A DNA stretch of 64,000 nucleotides from Adiantum capillus-veneris (Eukaryota > Streptophyta > Polypodiopsida > Polypodiales > Pteridaceae). Positions 35,461-46,473 of the stretch are shown here, one piece after another. The DNA is taken from the NCBI GenBank assembly GCA_014529385.2, contig CM043942.1:51524774-51588773 (forward strand). Reading direction: 5' to 3'. The first letter of the stretch is position 1, and each line of letters starts with the position of its first letter. The notes beneath the pieces were generated by a model that did not search any database, had not been told where the DNA came from, and saw only the letters and a list, made by a program, of their open reading frames with translations. A program made the translations under genes and the position numbers.

Positions 35461-36954
35461 TTATGTTCCTCTCAAAGACTTGGAGTAGATGATGATATCA
35501 TCAAAGAACACTCCAGTGAATTTACGATATCGTCTAAAATTTTTCTCCATGAGACGATTGAAAGTAGCTGGTGCATTAGTCAAGCCAAAAGGCATGACTA
35601 GATATTCATAAAGACCAAATGTTGTGCGAAACGCGGTCTTTAGGATATCTTCATCCACTATCCTTATTTGATGATAGCCACTCTTAAGGTCAATCCTACT
35701 GAAGTAAGTAGAGCCTTGTAGCTTATCAAACAGATCTTCTACCCGAGGCACGGGAAATCTGTTTTTGATAGTGATATGGTTTAGTGCTCGATAGTCCACA
35801 CACATACAGTATGTACCATCTTTCTTTTGCACTAAAAGAACTGGAGAACAAAAGGGAGAGGAACTAGGCCTCACCATCCCTTTGTCTACCAATTCTTGTA
35901 CTTGCCTCATAATCTCCTCTTGTTGAGCTTGTGAGACTCGATAAGGAGGTTTGTTAGGCGGTGAGCTTCCTGGAAGGAGCTCAATACGATGGTCATCATC
36001 CCCTCGTTTTGGAGGTAGGTCCATAGGGATATCATCGATGAATACATTTTGGAATCCTTTTAGAAAAGTAGACAAGTCTAACTCTTCTTGATTCCTATCA
36101 TTTTCATTTGATGAAACATTATTAGCTTTTAGAGACTCTTTGACATAAATCATGTACGCAGAAACTGAGCTCTTCATTGATTTATCAAAAGAAAGAGGAT
36201 TTACAAGTGGAATAGTACGACCACGCTCACTAGCATCTATATACATGTTCTTTCCCCTGTAGATGAAGTAAATTCTCCTTTCAGGGAACTTCATGTTGGC
36301 AGCCATGCGATCAAACCATGGTGCCCCTAGGATAACATCCAGATGTTGGAAAGGAGAGATGAAGAAGTCTTCTTTGTCGACATAGCTTTGGACATGAAGC
36401 CTCAACTTCCCAATCAAGGGAGTAATGGAGGCTTGTTGTCCCTTGAAAGTTGCATCAGCTGTTACTATATCTCCCATCTCAAAAGCTTGAATGCCCAACT
36501 TGGTGGCCAACTCTATTGATATGAAGTTGAGAGTAGAGCAAGGGTCAAACAAGATGAAGGCATCATGCTCTCTTACCTTTCCCCAAGCATAGGAGAGTGA
36601 TGATCCTTTGCAATGAGCATCCTCTTTTGGAGATTCGATGGTGGAAGCCCTAGGAGTCTCATTGCGAGTATTCTTCTTGGGGCAAGAACGATAGCCATGT
36701 CCTTGCTCCCCACACTTGAAACATTTATGGTCCTTGCGAAAAGCTTCAAGCTCTTTAGGAGAGAGTTTGTTTTTACCTTTGTAAACTCCCTTCTCCTTGG
36801 ACCGATTGTTGTTGTTGTTATTGTTGTTGTTGGAAGTGCCTTGGGAATTATTTTGTGCATTGGATTTCCCCTTTGAATCATTTTTATCTTTGTTTTCCAT
36901 GGGCTTGACATTACGTCTAGCCCCTTGATGGAAATTGATGCGTGAAGCAACCAT
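35461..36954 (-). pseudogene. Chromovirus B gag end, protease and RT in one 497-codon frame
   Basis: From the N-terminus: Asn-rich linker (poly-N near 36810), zinc knuckle [14 protein letters not shown] (about 36727-36686), aspartic protease (about 36565-36260), then RT with [31 protein letters not shown] and [11 protein letters not shown] (to 35475). Gag and Pol appear to be one frame here, as in many chromoviruses. The protease motif reads DPCS where A has DPGS, which should kill the enzyme. The frame ends at a shift just after the RT active site. Confidence 0.9.
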
Positions 36955-38003
36955 GGTGTGTGATGGATTACTTCGGTAATAGTACCAGGCCGTTGAGAGT
37001 TGATGTATTCGGCCATCTCTTCAGGTAATCCCGCACAGAATTGCTGTCTTTGTTCGGCAAAGTCTATCTTTGGAAAGACAGTAGCTTTGAGATGTAAATC
37101 CCAAAACTTGTCTACATACTTGTTGATAGACTCATGAGAGAGAAGCTTCAAGCCGCGCCATTCGGTATTGCTTGGAAGAAATTGCTTCATGATGGAAACT
37201 CGTAGAGTTTTCCATGTCTTTGGGGCTTCTCCATTGCCACGAAGGCTAGCCCACCATTGACGAGCTGATTTTTGGAAGTGCATAGCTACATGGCGTAGCT
37301 TGGAGGACTCTGTGAAGCCCTCGTCCCCAAAGGCCGCATCAAATTGCTGGATGAAGGCCAACACTTTGTCGGTAGCACCAAAGGTGCCATCGTAGGTGAG
37401 AAAAGAGATACTCTTTCCTCCCTCCTTGAACTTCTTTAGCTTTTGTGACCTTCGCCATGCAGGAAATGATTTGCGATGTCCTTCCCTCTTGTATTCTCTA
37501 GGAGAATAGCCATAACTTTCATCGGAAGAGGAGGAAGGTGAAGAAGAAGGAGAAGAGGGTGACCTCTTCCTAGCCCTTTTTTTCCTTTGTTTCCTCTCTT
37601 GCCTTTCAGAGTGATGAGGAGAAGGACTATAGGTTGCTCTTTTCCTCTTGGGAGGAGTAGGCGATCGTCTAGACCGCCGTCTTCGTGGAGTCACATCTTT
37701 AGAAGAACTTAGACTGCCATTGCTTTCTTTCTCTTTGGATTCCTCCTCTCGAATGGGAGAGAGTCTTCTTTTGGGGGTCTCTTCAAGAGGCCTCCTAAGC
37801 TCTCTCTCCTCTGGGAGAGGAAGGGAAATTCCATAAGCACGAAGTTGTTGAGTAACTTCGGCTTGCAAAATAGGGTTGCCCATAGCTTGTTGCAACCTAG
37901 TGACGAGATAATTCACAAACATGGGAGCATCATCATTAGCACCTTCATGTGCAAAATCAAAGCTATCAATGTTCATTCTACTCTCTTGATTATTGTCAAC
38001 CAT
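36573..38003 (-). pseudogene. Chromovirus B gag, capsid region intact, one shift near 36950
   Basis: ATG at 38003 (MVDNNQESRMNIDSFDF). The N-terminal helix region is followed by a long Arg/Ser/Pro-rich basic segment (about 37740-37500; RRRRSRRSPTPPKRK). The Retrotrans_gag core (about 37410-36960; [37 protein letters not shown]) follows. A one-base insertion near 36950 (CACACCATGG versus CACACTATG in C) moves the true continuation into the 35461-36954 frame. The RS-rich segment before the capsid core is unusual for Gag. Confidence 0.88.
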
Positions 38004-38404
38004 GTTAACAAAATTTATGTTTATACTTAGTGTATGCTTTGGCAATACAAAACCTTAGTTGCCACTCCTCTTAGCCTTTGAAAATCGGCTCTTAAGTATC
38101 TACACCCACGGCTCAAAGTGGTTAATTATAGAGAGTAGAGGAGTAGGTCTAACATAGCAGAGTTGCCAAGGGCTAGCTCCTTTCGGACTTCTTATGGCTC
38201 AATAATGGTAAAGCCGTAGGCAAGTCTAAAAAGACTCCATTATTGAGTCCAAAGCTCCCAAGGTGTGCACCATCCCCCACATAGTGGGCTTAACAAAACC
38301 GATATTAGATCCCAGTTCCACTTACTCTATTATAATTAACAACATCAACCATTTATAGGCTACTTAAGGACCTCTCTTCTTAAGCAAGAAAAGAGAAACC
38401 AAAT

Positions 38405-38416
38405 GCTCTGATACCA
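38405..38416 (-). promoter_or_regulatory. Primer binding site of B, Met-tRNA type
   Basis: GCTCTGATACCA on the plus strand, i.e. TGGTATCAGAGC on the minus strand, one base from the 5' LTR. Confidence 0.88.
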
Positions 38417-38417
38417 A

Positions 38418-40051
38418 TGTAATGGAATTTGCCTATTCAATTTGAGAGTAGCGGAATTTAATGAGAGTACTTTCAAGAAATGATTTTGTGAGCATAGTGG
38501 GTTGACATAATTGAAGATAGCAACATAATCATAGCAATTAGTTAACTTGGCATAGACAATACTTTTGCAAGAGAGAGAATTTAGAGAACATGACAACAGT
38601 TGAGGACCGGATTTATGTGGAGCCGGTCCCCCCTCCAATAGGCATTTGTATTATGATTTCTCCCATAAAGAGAGACTTGTTACAATACATTCTTTGTGTT
38701 CCTTGTGACCTAGGTGAAGCAATGAAGATGGAAAGCTTCATGCATCACCATCATAGCATAACCTAAACTTGAAGAAAGCTTTAACTATACCAAGCCTCAG
38801 TCCCAAGACCTCAAACACCTTCGAAGGTGGAGAGAGCTAGCAGGGAATGAGGGTAGGGAAGAGGAAGAAGAAACATTTCGTAGGAGAAAGAATTAGTTCC
38901 TCACTTATCATACTCTTGTTGCTAGCATACATAATAGCATAGTAATGAAGAAGAAGGAGATGGCAAGATTAAGCATTGAAGCATGGCTCTTGGATGGATT
39001 TGCACTCCATAGCCAAGAGTGTTGGTGTAGGCTCTCAACCTCTACTTGCTTGGAGAAGGAGAGGGAGCTCGTGCACTCTGCATAGTACACAATGAGAGTG
39101 TTTGTGAGTGTGTGTGGGTGAGTATACCCCCTAAGCACCCCCCTAGCTTGCTTGGGTCGACCCCCCGTTGTAGCTCATGCTTGAAGCTCATTGGACTCCT
39201 CCAGGCCTAGCCAATCACAAGCAAAAGCCATTACAAGCAACAGGGATAGCCTTGGGACAAGTGTCCCCCTTTCCCCTTTGAGAGAGAGGACTTGATAAAT
39301 TCAAAAACAATTAGATAATTCAAGTAATTTATCATTGGACCCCTTTGAAGCCTAGCCAATAGGCTTCAAGCAACACATGAAGGTAACATGGGTAGGGACC
39401 TGACACGTGTCCTTGCTGCCTCTTCAAGCTGGGGCTTCCCTTGTGAGTGTGAGTGTGTGTTCTCTCTCTAATCCCTAGGAAAAGGGCTCGCCCCCCCTCT
39501 CTGTAGGGATGCTTTTGACTTTAGGAGCTCAAGCACCTTAGTCATCAAGCATGACAAAGCACTTGGACTAGGGGGTATTCCCACAAGCATCTCAGGCAAG
39601 CATGTCAAGGCACCTCAAGCACCTTAATCAAGCGGCAAGTCAAGCACCTCAAGCATGGAGTAATTCAAGCACCTCAAGCACCTTAATCAAGCACCTCAAG
39701 CAGGACAAACACCTCAAGCACGACAAGCACCTCAAGCAGGTCAAGCACCTCGAGCTTGGGCGGGTTCCCACCTCAAGCTCAGCCCTAGCTTACCTAAGGT
39801 CAAAGGACTTTTACACACATTATTGGAGGTCTTCAATGAAGCTAACCCTAAGGTCTTATGCTCCATTGGTTAGCCTTGCTCTTGATAGACCATCTCCCAT
39901 TTGGGCCCCTTTAGCTATTGCCCCGTGTTGAGATAGATCTATAAGCATATATCTATATCTTAACACTTGTTCCCATTTATTCTCCCACATTAAGTGATCA
40001 ATTTAATATGAGAAAATCATTTGGGTTGGTTAGATATTAGATTTTATGATA
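38418..40051 (-). repeat. 5' LTR of chromovirus B
   Basis: A 1634-bp copy of 31251-32868, ending TGATA on the plus strand where the other LTR keeps TGACA. The U3 minisatellite (about 39520-39790) has one or two more units than the other LTR. Confidence 0.9.
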
Positions 40052-40056
40052 GTGGT
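40052..40056. repeat. TSD of chromovirus B, right copy (GTGGT)
   Basis: Exact match to 31246-31250. Confidence 0.88.
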
Positions 40057-40156
40057 CATCTTAACAACAAGGGTAAATATCTCTTCAAAGTCCACACCTT
40101 GTTGTTGCTTAAATCCCTTTGCAACAAGTCTTGCTTTGTATGGAGCGCTCCCAAGG
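40057..40156 (-). pseudogene. Old Ty1/copia element, start of RT (piece 3 of 3)
   Basis: The minus strand encodes the conserved RT entry [20 protein letters not shown], continuing after B into 31245. Copia similarity stops near 40157, where the sequence changes to an unrelated gag (F). That implies a deletion or recombination junction. Confidence 0.8.
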
Positions 40157-40889
40157 CCCTCATACTATGGTCTGAAATTCATAACATGTTCTGCTCTTAT
40201 CACTTGCCTGTAGAGAGCAACATGTTCATAGGGATCTCCATTCCCATTGAAAGTTTTTTTGACCCATTTTTGCACTTGGGAGGGTCTGAAACCATCTTTT
40301 GTTGGTTTGGTATTTGATACTGTACATAAGATGGTCGATACCCTATTGGTGGTTGGATCAAATTCTGTGTATAAGGTGTTTGTGGTTGGTATGGCCCTTG
40401 CATGGCCAAATAAAAACCATTTCATTCTTGCATTCCAAGTTGCTAGAATGTGCTTCCTATAGGTGCTAGATCTGGAAGGGTTTGGAAGACCTTTGTCTAG
40501 GTATGCCCCCACATGTTGACAAACCTTGCAAATCTTGCGGCATTACTCGTGGTTTTCCTATAGTAGAAAATCTATTCATCATTGGGAAACCTTGGTACGT
40601 GTACCTTTGGGCTTCACCTTCTGGTATGGCTTCAAAATTTTGCCTATGTATGTCTTGGAATGTCACATTAGGAAGTGGCACATCGTCAGCATACACACAC
40701 AAAATCGTTGTTTTGGATAAAGAACTCATGGATGGATACGTTGTGCGATAAAATACTCTTACGTGAGCTTTTGTATCATCCATGTAGTAGATTCCTATTG
40801 AGGTATCATCAATCATGATTCTTTTCACAAGTATCGAGTTCACATACTTGGCCTACTGATTTACTGGGTCAGTGGTTCCATGGCCGGTG
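40157..40889 (-). pseudogene. Element F gag remnant, part 1 (E-like, Tat/Athila type)
   Basis: The minus strand at 40512-40165 contains SQVQKWVKKTFNGNGDPYEH and VIRAEHV, closely matching E's Gag (SQVQKWVNRKYSGDKDPRDH, VIRAEEV). Upstream, 40843-40466 resembles E's N-terminal half (YYMDDTKAHVRVFYRTTYPS beside E's YRNIDDNEVNLYRCSDPYLE). Frameshifts separate the pieces. It is split from part 2 (49767-50030) by element D. Confidence 0.7.
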
Positions 40890-40894
40890 GATGT
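40890..40894. repeat. TSD of element D, left copy (GATGT)
   Basis: GATGT here and at 49767-49771, exact. Confidence 0.8.
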
Positions 40895-41533
<639 letters not shown>

Positions 41534-41537
41534 TTTT

Positions 41538-41555
41538 TGGCGCAGCTGTCGGGGA
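41538..41555 (+). promoter_or_regulatory. Primer binding site of D, Asp-tRNA type, diverged
   Basis: TGGCGCAGCTGTCGGGGA matches the complement of plant tRNA-Asp 3' end (TGGCGCCGTTGCCGGGGA) with three mismatches. E's site matches better. Asp-tRNA priming is typical of Tat/Athila elements. Confidence 0.7.
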
Positions 41556-41892
41556 AATGCCCTACACTAAGCTCGGTTAAGCACTTTACGCTTTCTTGTG
41601 GTGCAATTTCTATCATAGGAAAGGCAGGGAATGAGTGTGTGTAGTTGTGTGGAGATTTCTGTTTTTTTGCGTTTTTCTGGTTTGCACAGCACAGTTCGCA
41701 TTTCTTGCGTTTTTTGCATTTTCTGCATTTTCTGGTTCTGTCAAGTTTCAATTTTTGCATTTTCCTGGAAAAAAAAACCGAAAAATAAAAACGCGAGTGA
41801 GGGGGAGGTTAAATTTTTCGAAAATAAAAAACGTGAGTTTTAAAACGGACGGGCTGGTTTGTATAAAAGATAGATCGGGATCGGGATCACTT

Positions 41893-41957
41893 CCCCAAGC
41901 CCAAGCCCAAGCCCAAGCCCAAGCCCAGGCCCAGGCCCAGGCCCAAGCCCAGGCCTC
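41893..41957. repeat. (CCCAAG)n/(CCCAGG)n hexamer array in D leader
   Basis: About ten units of GCCCAA changing to GCCCAG. Lies between primer site and gag. Confidence 0.9.
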
Positions 41958-42348
41958 AGTCCTATGATATATACTAGACTCACTCTTATATATATACCCT
42001 ACTCCCTCAAGAGAGAATGAGAGCATGTGGGGCAAGTCCTCCACTCTCCTCCTTTCTCTTCCCACTTGCACCCTTAGACTTTCTAGTTTGGGCCTAGTTC
42101 CCTACTGGAAATTGACAGTTTTAGGGATTCCGAGGGCATAGAGTGACCAAACGGAGGGCTGTAAAGCACGGCACGACCCTCTGATCGAGACGCTCGTTTT
42201 GAGCTATCATACGCTCTATTCTATAGCCGGGTCAAAAAAAAAGGACCAAAAATTCAAATTAAGGAAAGACTTGGGTTGCAAAACACCCAAAAATACTAGT
42301 GAGCAGCCTTCACGGGCACTCACTAACACTTCTAGGGGATCAAGTCAT

Positions 42349-45300
42349 ATGAACCTACGCTCTGGAACGAGTTTTAGAGCACGATCCCATTGGTAGTGCC
42401 TCTGTTCATACGGACACCCATTACCCATCCACGATAGGCTCTAGACCCTCAGCGGGGACACAAGGTAGCACCACCCAAGACCCTAAAATAGCCGCTAGTG
42501 ATTCCTCCTCCGACTCAGAAATCATGGAAGCATACCCTACCCAAAACACTGAGAGAGAAGGCCATGCACCTCCCGAAGCTCCACAGCCTAGTACTAGTAT
42601 GTTTAGCCGTTTCATGGAAACATTAGGTAGAGCTACTCGCTCGGAACCTGATGCAAATGAAGCACACAAAGGGGGTGGGGAAGTGGACTCTCCTTTCACA
42701 TCGCACGTGGACCCCACACCCCCAAAGAGTGTCCAGGTGGATATCCTGCCAACTTCTTACCAAGAAGGCCCTGTTGAGCTGCCTCCTTCAGAAGTTCCCT
42801 CTAGAGTACTGTTGGTGACAAGTAAAACCACGGGGAGCAACATTGCTTCTACCTCACAAGAAACTGTTAACACGTCGACTCTAGAAGGATTGTTCATTAA
42901 TGATCATTGGACATACGACCTCCACACTGAGGTGTTGACAGATCTACACTCTGGCCACGCCTACCATGTAGGATGGATAGAGATTGTACAATCCACCTCT
43001 AGTGCCACGAGCATCGAAGATCAACAGAAAATGATATGTAATGTTATCCATGGCATTAATCAATCGGAAAGGCAAAACCGAGGGGTAAATATACTCTCAA
43101 ATGGCCCCATGAGATTTCTGGATACGAGCAAGGCTCAACAGCCTACTCCATCACAAATGGAGACTCCTTTAATGAGCCCCACATACCCATCTTACGTCAT
43201 TTCACCTGGGGTCTCTATGCAATCTGAGCCTCCGAGCGACAACTTTAGCTTCCCTAACTTGGTTGAACCCCCTCTATTAAGGAAAACACAGTGCTCACTC
43301 CAGGGATAAGCCTGACAGAGAATTCCGATGACATCTACGGTTAGCGCAATGCCACTACCTAGTGTCGTAGTACCTAATATAGGGCCTCGACCGTATGTGC
43401 CTCTAGCCCCTTCTGCACACATGGCCCCCACACCTCCAATTGTACCACTTGCTTATGCTCCTCAAGTGCCGCTCCCTAGCCCTTATCCGAGTGGACCTAT
43501 GTCCGGTTATGTTCCATATCCTGCATCATCCACACATATGCCAAGACGGTACCCGTTCCTCTCCCACATATGATTCCAAGAGTACCTCCACCGGCCCTGC
43601 CTCCTCACATAGGTGACTTGGCAGCATTTGCTCAAACCATAGGTCGATCTATCGCGGAAAATATGCGTCATGCATCTGATAGAGAGCCTAGAAGTAAGGC
43701 AGTACAAATTGCCAAACTCACGCAAAAATTCAATGGGGACGAAGATGCTAGAAAACACATTGAAGTGTTTGAACAAGTATGTGATTCCTTAGGGGACGCA
43801 ACGAACTACCTAAGTGCAATGCCTTAAGCTTGACATTAAGTGGGAAGGCTGGAGATTGGTATAGAACCCTAAGGGTGGACGAGAAACAATCTACCCTACC
43901 CTTCGAAGGTTGTTTCTAAAGGAGTACATACGAGAAGGTGTGCTTTGGGGTGTAGCATCTCAGCTACAGAAGGCCGAACGTAAGGAAGGAGAGTCAGTAA
44001 GGGACTTCATTAGTCGTCTAAAGCACTTAAACTCTCGCTGCCCTGTAAATGAGCGCTTCAACAATAACCAACTGCTTGATCGATTCATTCGAGGGTTGAG
44101 GAATGAAGGAATCTATAATGGACTAGTGATTAGAGGTATCACAACCTGAGAAGATGTCACTGCCAATGCAATCCAATTAGAGGACAACTTGATGATAGCA
44201 GGCATGAGGGTGTCTACTGACACGAGATCCACTAGCTCACAAGCCATTGAGTATGAACCCATGACTGCAAAGCCCATTGCCAATGAGCCAAAGGTATTTG
44301 AGACATTCTTGGCAGACCTCACCAAGGCAATCCAAGAGTCTCTTAAGGATAATCGACCCCCTCAAAATAGTCACATGTATCCAAGAAGGGAGCAACAATG
44401 GTGTTCCATTTGCTTAGGTCCACATAGCACTAGTGAGTGCCCTACGTTTAGAGTAAAATTTAATGGAACTTGCAACGCATGTGGTAGGTATGGTCACCAA
44501 GCTAAGGATTGTTTAATGATCAAACGTATTATGGCAAATAGACCACCTGTAGCCTGGACGGATGCACCTCGAGCTCCTGTATTGATGCCTGCTCCACCTG
44601 TTGAGCAACTACCGCAACACATGGTCCCTAGATCTCAAAATGTTGTACAAGCTACACCGCTACCACCTCCTGTGCTAGGACCGCAGCCCCCGCATCCAAG
44701 AGTCGCCCCTATGAACCAAGTGGGTTGCGAGCCATCAAATGCTTATGCAGATGGCTGTGAGGAGGAAATAGACACTAGTATTGCCTACGGACTTGATACA
44801 TTGGAAGAGTGTCCTATATACTACATGGAAGATTGTTGGGGGCAAGTCAAGCCGGTTTATCAAGCTGCTGCTCTCGCGCATCCAGAGGTCAAAATATCAA
44901 CACCCAGGCTAGGAGGCCACCTCTTCAATGCTACGAGTGTGGTGGACCACATCGGGCAGCGGAGTGCCCTATTAGGCTGCAAAAGAATGCTGCACAGATG
45001 CAAATGAATCAAGGGAGCACGTCTGCAATGCCAATACTCACATGTAATCGTTGTGGCATAGATCACTTGATTGCCCAATGCCCCTATAACCCAAATGCGC
45101 CTAAAATCACACCCCTAAATTTGGTCGAAATTGCTAGTGTGACATCGCCAATACCACCCGTCGCACCCGCTTATGCGATTACACGGTCCATGCTTCAAGG
45201 GCCAGGCCATATCCTCGAAGAGAGAGATACCGCGTCAGTTATCCAAGCAAAGAAAAAGAAGACACGAAGGACGAGGTCGCAGAATACGGAAAATTCAAAG

Positions 45301-45722
45301 CCAAGTTCCAAAACAAACATAGGAACAGGAGATGACCCCGTGTATATGAATGACCTCGAGGATGATTCAGATTCAATCGAGACAATGGAGACTAGAACCA
45401 ATACCACAAGGGAAAGACCGACAAAGAAAACCGTAACATGGAACCAAATGAAAACCGAATAAGAGAAAACCATAGAGAGCCTCTGAAAACACCACAAGTG
45501 TTTCCAAATCCAATCCAAGACCCCCAAGATAAACCGCAGGGGCAAAAAGGGAAGAATCGTAACAAGAAGATTGGGACGTACCCAAACCCAGTAGACGAGA
45601 TTGAGCAGGTGAAACATCTAAGAGGTTTAGTGGAGGAGACTCAAAGGAAACTAGAACCAGAACCCATGCATGTCAAAATTATGACACAGTGTTTCCCACG
45701 CAAGTTCATCCACCCCACATGA
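42349..45722 (+). pseudogene. Element D gag with four zinc knuckles, frameshifted
   Basis: The probable start is ATG 42349 (MNLRSGTSF), with a shift into the frame of 42524-43309. A Ser/Pro/Thr-rich N-terminal region is followed by a proline-rich stretch (43328-43573). A capsid-like core (43680-44149) has QKFNGDEDARKHIEVFEQVC and, after a shift, ERKEGESVRDFISRLKHLNS. Four zinc knuckles follow: CSICLGPHSTSEC (about 44402), CNACGRYGHQAKDC (about 44471), CYECGGPHRAAEC (about 44935) and CNRCGIDHLIAQC (about 45046). Three of the four have X3 rather than X4 before His. A basic tail (KKKTRRTRSQN) follows. Shifts near 43310, 43570, 43830, 44810 and 45440. Confidence 0.8.
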
Positions 45723-46462
45723 ACCATAGACCGTTAGCCATATCTAGTATCATCCAAGAAGGGAGTGAGGACGGGACATCAGAAAGTGAGCATACACCCT
45801 TCTTGTTGGAAAGGATGTTTAACGAAGGAATACCTGATCCCATTGAGGAATATGAGATTCCATCCTCACCAGTTCCTAGTCAAGGACCTACACCCTGCAA
45901 AATGCCAATGAATGTTGCCAAACTAGTGGACTTCATGTCTTCTGAGGTCCGAACCACGATCATAGCAAAGCTGTATGGAGATCCTGAGTTATTCCTTGCA
46001 CTTCGAGCATTCCTTAACGGAGAGCTACGAACGGGATTACCGCAGTTTGCGCAACCAAATAGGCCTGACTCGATTATGATTGATGAGGAAAATCATGTGC
46101 AATCACTTGACTTAGATGGACACGAGTCTGTGATCGAGGTACCCATTAACGAATTAGGGCAGTATTTTGAAGGCGACGAGTCTAATGCGACCCTACCCAT
46201 CACTACCAAGGGATTAACTATAAAGGGAATTCTTGATGGTGGTGCGGGAGTTAGCATCGTTACAAAAGATTGTTGGGAATCCATGGGAAAACCCCGCCTC
46301 AGTGTTACTAACATTGTGGTAAAGATGGCAAATGGTACCATAGCCAAACCTATGGGGATGCTCAAGGATCTTAAGATCAAAGTTTCTAGGAACAAGGTAC
46401 GACATACGTTCATTGTAATGGATTTCTCTAAACACCTTATGTCATATGAAATGATTTTTTAG
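45689..46462 (+). pseudogene. Element D aspartic protease
   Basis: Retropepsin-like domain at about 46200-46460 (GLTIKGILDGGAGVSIVTKD), similar to E's protease (GVQTMAILDSGAGVAIATKE). The catalytic triplet reads D-G-G where D-S/T-G is standard. The Ser/Thr supports the fireman's-grip hydrogen bonds, so activity is doubtful. The domain is preceded by a 150-residue acidic linker and stops in the FLGRPFM region, one frame away from the next gene. Confidence 0.75.
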
Positions 46463-46473
46463 GACGACCATTC

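Larger units (their letters stand above)
31251..40051 (-). mobile_element. Chromovirus B, most complete copy of the family
   Basis: An 8.8-kb element on the minus strand with near-identical LTRs (about twenty differences by eye over 1.6 kb), Met-tRNA primer site, full-length gag and pol, and exact TSDs. The high LTR identity marks it as the youngest dated insertion here. Several frameshifts nevertheless break gag and pol. Confidence 0.92.

Noticed and set aside
41748-42071. Trp-Ala or Gln-Ala repeat proteins
   Set aside because: Artefact of the CCCAAG hexamer array in D's leader.
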